Assembly: GCA_027450125.1 (NCBI GenBank)
Contig: DAIDKG010000515.1
Coordinates: 1 to 12,883, forward strand
Length of the DNA stretch: 12,883 nucleotides
Origin: Bordetella sp.
GTDB taxonomy: Bacteria > Pseudomonadota > Gammaproteobacteria > Burkholderiales > Burkholderiaceae_B
Direction: 5' to 3'
Part shown: positions 6,902-12,883 of the stretch, piece after piece
Layout of the letters: each line of letters opens with the position of its first letter
Position numbering within the stretch: the stretch's first letter is position 1
Translations under genes and position numbers: made by a program
Notes under the pieces: generated by a model
Databases searched by the model: none
What the model saw: the letters and a program-made list of their open reading frames with translations, nothing else
What the model was told of the DNA's origin: nothing

Positions 6902-8341
6902 TCAGCGCCGGGCCAGCCAGGCTGCGAGCGCGTTGTCGAAATATCGTAGCGCGCCGGCCTTCTCGTCGGCCTTCTCGTTGTTGACCAGGCACACCACGAT
7001 ATAGCGCTTGCCGCTCGCGCCCGTCACGTAGCCGGCCATGGCGCGCACATTGCGCAGCGTCCCGGTCTTGAGGTGGGAGCGTCCGGTCGCCTCGTCGTGG
7101 CGCAGGCGCTTTTTCACGGTGCCGTCCTCGCCCAGGATGGCCAGCGACGACACGAACTCGGGCATGTAGGGGGATTTCCAGGCCGCGGCGAGCAGCGCCG
7201 CCAGGTCGTCGGCCGAGACCCGCGCCCGGCGCGACAGGCCGGCGCCGTTGCCCAACACCAGTCCCGGCATGGGCAGACCCTGTCCGGCCAGCAGACGCGA
7301 GACCACCGCGTCGCTGCTGGCCACCGTGGCCGGCCGCAGGCCGCGCTCGGCGCCCACGGTCAGCAACAGGGTACGCGCCATGACGTTGTTGCTGTGCTTG
7401 TTGATGACGCGGATCACATCGCTCAGTTCCGGTGAGTCATGGCTGGCCAGCACGGTGCCGTCGGCCGGCGCCGGGCCGTCGCGCACCTGCCCGGTCATCG
7501 TGCCGCCCAGTTCCTTCCATAGTTCGCGGAACACGCCGGCCGTCTGGGCCGGCTGCGTCAGCGCCAGGCGATACAGGCTGAAGTCGCCGCAGGCGCCGGG
7601 GATCGTACCCGACAGCTTGAAGGTCGTGCCTTGCGGCGTGGACACCGGCGTGGTGTAAATCTCGTACGGCCCGCGGCAGGCGGCATCGCTCCAGTCCAGC
7701 TTGCCCTCGACCTTCACATTGGGCAGGGGCGGGTCCATCACCACCCGCCATGCATGCGTCGCGGCTTCGGGCGTGAACATCAGGCGCTGCGCGCCGAAGC
7801 CCACCATGAAGGCATCCGGGCTGGCGTTGTAGGCGCGGTCCGGCGCGTCGTCGAAAGCGCCCGGATCGGTCGCCACGTTGCCGAAGATGCTGCGATCCAC
7901 CACCACGTCGCCGATCTGCCTCACCCCCTGCAGCCGCAGATCGCGCAGCAGCATCCACAGGTCCTGCAGCATCAGGTCCGGGTCGCCCGCGGCCCGCACG
8001 TACAGCGGTCCGGACAGCACGCCGTCGACGATCGGCGCACCCGGATTGCTCACCAGATCGGTCGTCCACTTGTACGTGGGCCCCAGCTCGGACAAGGCCG
8101 TCCAGGTCGTCACCAGCTTCATCACCGACGCCGGATTGCGCGGCACCTGCGCGTTGACCGCCGCCAGCCGCCGTCCGCCGACTTCCTGCACGACCAGCGA
8201 CATCGAACTTTGCGGCATGCCCGTCTCATGCCAGGCCGAGGCCAGTTCGGCCGGCAGGGCCTGCCCGGACGCACGCGCCGCGCACAAGGCCACGACGACC
8301 GCAGCCCACCCTGATTTACGCCAGATTCTTTGCATAGCCAC
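6902..8341 (-). CDS. dacB: D-alanyl-D-alanine carboxypeptidase/endopeptidase (PBP4, peptidase S13)
   Basis: 479 residues from GTG 8341 (ATG 8335, two codons in, is an equally possible start; neither has a strong ribosome site). Residues 1-27 look like a cleavable signal peptide ending near ASGQA, so the enzyme acts in the periplasm on peptidoglycan stem peptides and cross-links. All three active-site motifs of the serine penicillin-binding fold are present: SVMK (S72, K75), SNN (317-319) and KTG (425-427). The large insert between the first and second motifs is typical of the S13 (DacB) class. Other class-like stretches are [11 protein letters not shown] (114-124) and [18 protein letters not shown] (363-380). 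It is the upstream gene of a dacB-upp pair and diverges from queA. Whether it is mainly a carboxypeptidase or an endopeptidase cannot be read from sequence. Confidence 0.93.
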   Translation of the reverse strand: MAMQRIWRKSGWAAVVVALCAARASGQALPAELASAWHETGMPQSSMSLVVQEVGGRRLAAVNAQVPRNPASVMKLVTTWTALSELGPTYKWTTDLVSNPGAPIVDGVLSGPLYVRAAGDPDLMLQDLWMLLRDLRLQGVRQIGDVVVDRSIFGNVATDPGAFDDAPDRAYNASPDAFMVGFGAQRLMFTPEAATHAWRVVMDPPLPNVKVEGKLDWSDAACRGPYEIYTTPVSTPQGTTFKLSGTIPGACGDFSLYRLALTQPAQTAGVFRELWKELGGTMTGQVRDGPAPADGTVLASHDSPELSDVIRVINKHSNNVMARTLLLTVGAERGLRPATVASSDAVVSRLLAGQGLPMPGLVLGNGAGLSRRARVSADDLAALLAAAWKSPYMPEFVSSLAILGEDGTVKKRLRHDEATGRSHLKTGTLRNVRAMAGYVTGASGKRYIVVCLVNNEKADEKAGALRYFDNALAAWLARR

Positions 8342-8368
8342 GTATTAATTAGCCGATAAAAAAATGCG

Positions 8369-8396
8369 CTGAGTATCGAAGACGCTCTGAGTATCG
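8369..8396. repeat. 10-base direct repeat CTGAGTATCG, two copies 18 bases apart
   Basis: Copies at 8369-8378 and 8387-8396. The second copy runs into the first six bases (GTATCG) of the left arm of the large inverted repeat. It could be a footprint of insertion, or a pair of binding sites near the dacB promoter. Confidence 0.6.
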
Positions 8397-8524
8397 GCGC
8401 CGTGGGCGTAAAGCGCCCCGGCGCCTAAGTGACGGGGCAGTCCCGCAGGGACTTCGGCCGCCTAAGGCGGCGGCCGAACCCGTCACTTCGAAGCCGGGGC
8501 GCTTTACGCCCACGGCGCCGATAC
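8391..8524. repeat. Large nested inverted repeat (134 bases) between dacB and queA
   Basis: The outer arms 8391-8422 and 8493-8524 are perfectly complementary over 32 bp (ends GTATCGGCGCC ... GGCGCCGATAC). After a 4x4 internal loop (8423-8426/8489-8492) the pairing resumes in the same register for 10 bp (8427-8436 AAGTGACGGG with 8479-8488 CCCGTCACTT). Inside are two more hairpins: AGTCCC-GCA-GGGACT (8439-8453) and TCGGCCGCC/GGCGGCCGA (8454-8462/8469-8477). About 114 of 134 bases can pair, giving a Y-shaped fold on either strand. It sits between two 5' ends with no adjacent T-run, so it is not a standard terminator. The form resembles a miniature inverted-repeat element or an intergenic palindromic repeat. 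No clear target-site duplication is visible beyond the nearby CTGAGTATCG repeat. Confidence 0.85.
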
Positions 8525-8600
8525 GACTTAAGAACCGAGCACAGCAGCCTCAAAACACCGCCGATCAGACGGCAGCCCAGAAGCATACCCAAACGCAGCT

Positions 8601-8606
8601 TAAAAT
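8601..8606 (+). promoter_or_regulatory. Candidate -10 box for queA
   Basis: TAAAAT located 33 bases before the GTG start. No good -35 is seen about 17 bases upstream, so this is tentative. If used, the transcript would start near 8613 and would not include the large inverted repeat. Confidence 0.35.
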
Positions 8607-8638
8607 AACGGGTTGATCAGCATCCAGACCATCCCAGC

Positions 8639-10839
<2,201 letters not shown>

Positions 10840-10973
10840 GGTCCGTCCCCAAGGCAGGCCCGGCCCTGAAACTTCCACCCGCTATACTAGCCGGCTTGCC
10901 CTGTCCAAACCCGACGCGGGGGGACAGGCCACAAAGCAGAACGCATAGAGACAATCAACCGGAGTCCCCGACC
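10840..10973 (+). promoter_or_regulatory. yajC promoter and leader region
   Basis: 134 bases between tgt and yajC. GCTATACTAG gives a good -10 (TATACT, 10883-10888), but no matching -35 is evident. The expected start lies near 10895, immediately ahead of a hairpin (10900-10928). GGAG at 10961-10964 is the yajC ribosome site. yajC may therefore have its own promoter as well as read-through from queA-tgt. Confidence 0.5.
10900..10928 (+). promoter_or_regulatory. Hairpin in the yajC leader
   Basis: CCTGTCC (10900-10906) pairs with GGACAGG (10922-10928). Inside, after a small asymmetric loop, CCCG (10910-10913) pairs with CGGG (10917-10920) around ACG. No T-run follows, so it is more likely a 5'-end stabiliser or regulatory leader than a terminator. 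Confidence 0.5.
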
Positions 10974-11315
10974 ATGTCCATCCTCAATACCGCCACGCTC
11001 GTCCTGGGCCAGGCCGCCGGCGCAGGCAATTCGCTCATGAGCATGCTGCCCATCCTGCTGATGTTCGTGATCCTCTATTTCCTGATGATCCGTCCGCAGA
11101 TGAAGCGCCAGAAGGAAACCCGCAACATGATCTCGGCCCTGGCCAAGGGCGACGAGATCGTCACTGCGGGCGGCCTGCTGGGCAAGGTCACCAAGGTCAC
11201 CGACACCCACATCACCGCCGAAGTGTCCGAACTGGCCGACAAGCCGATCGAGGTCGTACTGCAAAAGAGCGCCGTCACCGGCGTGCTGCCCAAAGGCACC
11301 ATCAAGGCCCTGTAA
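10974..11315 (+). CDS. yajC: Preprotein translocase accessory subunit YajC
   Basis: 113 residues (E. coli 110). YajC is a small inner-membrane partner of SecDF that associates with SecYEG. It has one membrane helix at about 22-39 (MSMLPILLMFVILYFLMI), then the family hallmark IRPQMKRQKE (39-48). A soluble domain follows with KGDEIVTAGGLLGKVTKV (58-75). The start is ATG 10974 with GGAG nine bases ahead; an upstream ATG at 10896 would add a charged, non-conserved 26 residues and precede the ribosome site. It is followed by secD, the usual order. Confidence 0.95.
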   Translation: MSILNTATLVLGQAAGAGNSLMSMLPILLMFVILYFLMIRPQMKRQKETRNMISALAKGDEIVTAGGLLGKVTKVTDTHITAEVSELADKPIEVVLQKSAVTGVLPKGTIKAL

Positions 11316-11429
11316 GACCCGGATCCGAACCGCCGACCCGGTCACGGTCCGCAAACCGAACGCCGCCGCGCCTTTACGCGGCGGCTTTGCCATCCGGCCC
11401 GAAGCGCCGCTCAATTCTCCCTGCTGGCA
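11316..11429 (+). other. Intercistronic spacer yajC / secD
   Basis: 114 bases, unusually long for genes normally in one operon. It contains the strong hairpin at 11362-11388 and no good ribosome site before secD. Confidence 0.5.
11362..11388 (+). terminator. Terminator-like hairpin between yajC and secD (possibly an attenuator)
   Basis: GCCGCCGCG (11362-11370), loop CCTTTA, CGCGGCGGC (11377-11385): a perfect 9-bp all-G/C stem followed by only three T (TTTGCC). The two A at 11359-11360 could extend the stem past one mismatch. The short T-run makes full termination doubtful; partial termination, attenuation or a 3'-end stabiliser for the upstream message are possible. Confidence 0.5.
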
Positions 11430-12883
11430 ATGAACCGCTACCCTCTCTGGAAATACATCACGGTGCTCGTCGCGCTCGTGATCGGCCTGATCTACACGCT
11501 GCCCAATTTCTACGGCGAGGCGCCTGCCGTGCAGGTGTCCAGCGCCAAGGCCGTCATCAAGGTCACCCCGGACATGGTGGAACAGATCCGGCAGATCCTG
11601 GACGCCGCCAAGCTGCCGCCGGTCAGTATCTACTACGGACAGAACGGCACGCTCGGCACCATCCGCATCCGCTATACCAACACCGACCAGCAACTGGCCG
11701 CGCGCGATGCCCTGGACCACGCGCTCAACACCGATCCCAGCGACCCGCACTACACCGTCGCGCTGAACCTGGTGCCCGCCTCGCCGCCCTGGATGCGCTC
11801 GCTGGGTTTCTTCGAGCCCCGCCCCATGTTCCTGGGCCTGGATCTGCGCGGCGGCGTGCATTTCCTGCTGCAAGTCGACATGAAGGGAGCGCTGACCGCC
11901 CGCTACGACGCGCTGGCCGGCGACATCCGCAGCGCCTTGCGCGACGACAAGATCCCCGTCGCCAACGTCGAACGCACTGGCGAGTCGGTCACCATGACTT
12001 TCGCCACGGCAGACGACCGCAGCAAGGCGCGCGACGATCTGCGCGGCCGCATGCCCGAACTGCAGCTGGCCGCCAGCGAAGACGGCGGCAAGTTCCTGCT
12101 GACCGGCCAGCTGTCCTCGGCAGCCATCGCCCAGGCGCAGAACGCGGCCATCACCCAGAACATCGCCACCCTGCACAACCGCACCAACGAACTGGGCGTC
12201 AGCGAGCCGGTGATCCAGCAGCAGGGCTCGGACCGCATCGTGGTCGAGCTGCCCGGCGTGCAGGACATCGCCAAGGCCAAGGAAATGCTGGGCCGCACCG
12301 CCACGCTGCAGATCCGCATGGTCGATGATTCGCCGTCGGCCATGGCCGCGCTCGCCAACGGCACCGTGCCCTTCGGCCTGGAGCGCTATACCGATCGCAA
12401 CGGTCAGCCCATCCTCGTGCGCCGCCAGGTCATCCTCACCGGCCAGAACCTGCAGAACGCCCAGGCCGGCCGCGACCCGCAGACACAGCAGCCCGCCGTC
12501 AACCTCACGCTGGACGACAAGGGCTCGCGCATCTTCCGCGACGTCACGCGCGACAACATCGGCAAGCGCATGGCCATCCTGCTGTTCGAGAACGGCAAGG
12601 GCGAAGTCGTCACCGCGCCGGTCATCCGCACCGAAATCGACGGCGGTCAGGTGCAGATCTCGGGCAGCATGACGGCCGAAGAGGCCGCCGACACGGCATT
12701 GCTGCTGCGCGCCGGCTCGCTGGCCGCGCCCATGAGCATCATCGAGGAACGCACCATCGGCCCCAGCCTGGGCGCCGACAACATCGCCAAGGGCTTCCAT
12801 TCCACGCTCTACGGCTTCATCGCCATCGCGATATTCATCATCGTCTACTACAACGTGTTCGGCCTGTTCTCGACGCTGGGGCT
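11430..12883 (+). CDS. secD: Protein translocase subunit SecD, 3' end outside window
   Basis: 484 residues are present of an expected roughly 620; the frame is open at the window edge. SecD with SecF uses the proton gradient to help pull preproteins out of SecYEG on the periplasmic side. The N-terminus MNRYPLWKYITVLVALVIGLIYTLPNFYGE matches the family closely, with the first membrane helix at about 9-25. The family motif GLDLRGGVHFLLQVDM is at 136-151. A large periplasmic domain follows, and near the edge ERTIGPSLGADNI leads into the next membrane helix (IAIAIFIIVYYN). The start is ATG 11430; the Shine-Dalgarno is poor but homology fixes the start. secF would be expected downstream of the window. 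Confidence 0.96.
   Translation, partial: MNRYPLWKYITVLVALVIGLIYTLPNFYGEAPAVQVSSAKAVIKVTPDMVEQIRQILDAAKLPPVSIYYGQNGTLGTIRIRYTNTDQQLAARDALDHALNTDPSDPHYTVALNLVPASPPWMRSLGFFEPRPMFLGLDLRGGVHFLLQVDMKGALTARYDALAGDIRSALRDDKIPVANVERTGESVTMTFATADDRSKARDDLRGRMPELQLAASEDGGKFLLTGQLSSAAIAQAQNAAITQNIATLHNRTNELGVSEPVIQQQGSDRIVVELPGVQDIAKAKEMLGRTATLQIRMVDDSPSAMAALANGTVPFGLERYTDRNGQPILVRRQVILTGQNLQNAQAGRDPQTQQPAVNLTLDDKGSRIFRDVTRDNIGKRMAILLFENGKGEVVTAPVIRTEIDGGQVQISGSMTAEEAADTALLLRAGSLAAPMSIIEERTIGPSLGADNIAKGFHSTLYGFIAIAIFIIVYYNVFGLFSTLG

Larger units (their letters stand above)
8342..8638. other. Divergent intergenic spacer dacB / queA
   Basis: At 297 bases this is the longest non-coding stretch in the window. 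From the left it holds an AT-rich dacB leader (8341-8365, including a run of seven A at 8358-8364) and a 10-base direct repeat CTGAGTATCG (8369-8378 and 8387-8396). Next comes the large nested inverted repeat (8391-8524), then a queA leader of about 114 bases with a TAAAAT box at 8601-8606. No coding potential was recognised. Confidence 0.7.

Noticed and set aside
8391..8524. The large palindrome as a bidirectional intrinsic terminator
   Set aside because: It lies upstream of both flanking genes and no T-run directly follows either arm; the A-run at 8358-8364 is about 27 bases away.
8525..8638. preQ1 riboswitch ahead of queA
   Set aside because: The only hairpin seen is a 4-bp GCCG/CGGC stem (8560-8573) without the conserved preQ1-I pseudoknot pattern. 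queA-tgt are not the usual targets of that riboswitch.
10887..12800. Open frame of 637 codons on the minus strand opposite yajC and secD
   Set aside because: It is the antisense shadow of two well-conserved genes in GC-rich DNA; its translation is low-complexity, rich in G, H, Q, D and R, with no recognisable domain.

Overview
This window is high-GC (about two thirds by eye) bacterial chromosome with ordinary, densely packed housekeeping genes. The gene set and protein sequences suggest a beta-proteobacterium of the Burkholderiales, most likely Alcaligenaceae and probably Bordetella or a close relative. That assignment rests on recognising the proteins and the queA-tgt-yajC-secD order, not on a search. 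No phage, IS element, CRISPR array, rRNA or tRNA gene was seen.

Layout. Positions 1-812 (minus) hold the N-terminal part of a membrane-anchored lytic transglycosylase whose 3' end lies outside the window. A 227-base divergent spacer separates it from ubiD (1040-2584, plus), a ubiquinone-biosynthesis decarboxylase. The tail of ubiD overlaps by 65 bases the tail of a minus-strand cluster in the E. coli order yqjD-yqjE-yqjK: a DUF883 ribosome-associated membrane protein, a two-helix holin-like membrane protein and a YqjK-like protein. Upstream of it on the same strand is a secreted protein of unknown function (3785-4516). Divergent from that is cysG (4772-6163, plus), siroheme synthase. It faces a minus-strand pair, dacB (PBP4-type carboxypeptidase) followed by upp (uracil phosphoribosyltransferase). 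After a 297-base divergent spacer comes a plus-strand run: queA, tgt (4-base overlap), yajC and secD, the last cut by the window end.

How the genes work together. QueA and Tgt carry out two steps of queuosine modification of tRNA. YajC and SecD belong to the accessory SecDF-YajC part of the protein export machinery. The lytic transglycosylase and DacB both act on peptidoglycan, at opposite ends of the window.

The most striking non-coding feature is a nested inverted repeat of 134 bases at 8391-8524, between the divergent dacB and queA. Its outer arms are a perfect 32 bp. After a 4x4 internal loop come 10 more bp in the same register, enclosing two further hairpins. About 114 of the 134 bases can pair. 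It lies between two 5' ends, so it is not an ordinary terminator. A miniature palindromic mobile element or a structured regulatory leader are the leading explanations. Smaller hairpins lie in the yajC leader, between yajC and secD, upstream of cysG and between the transglycosylase and ubiD.
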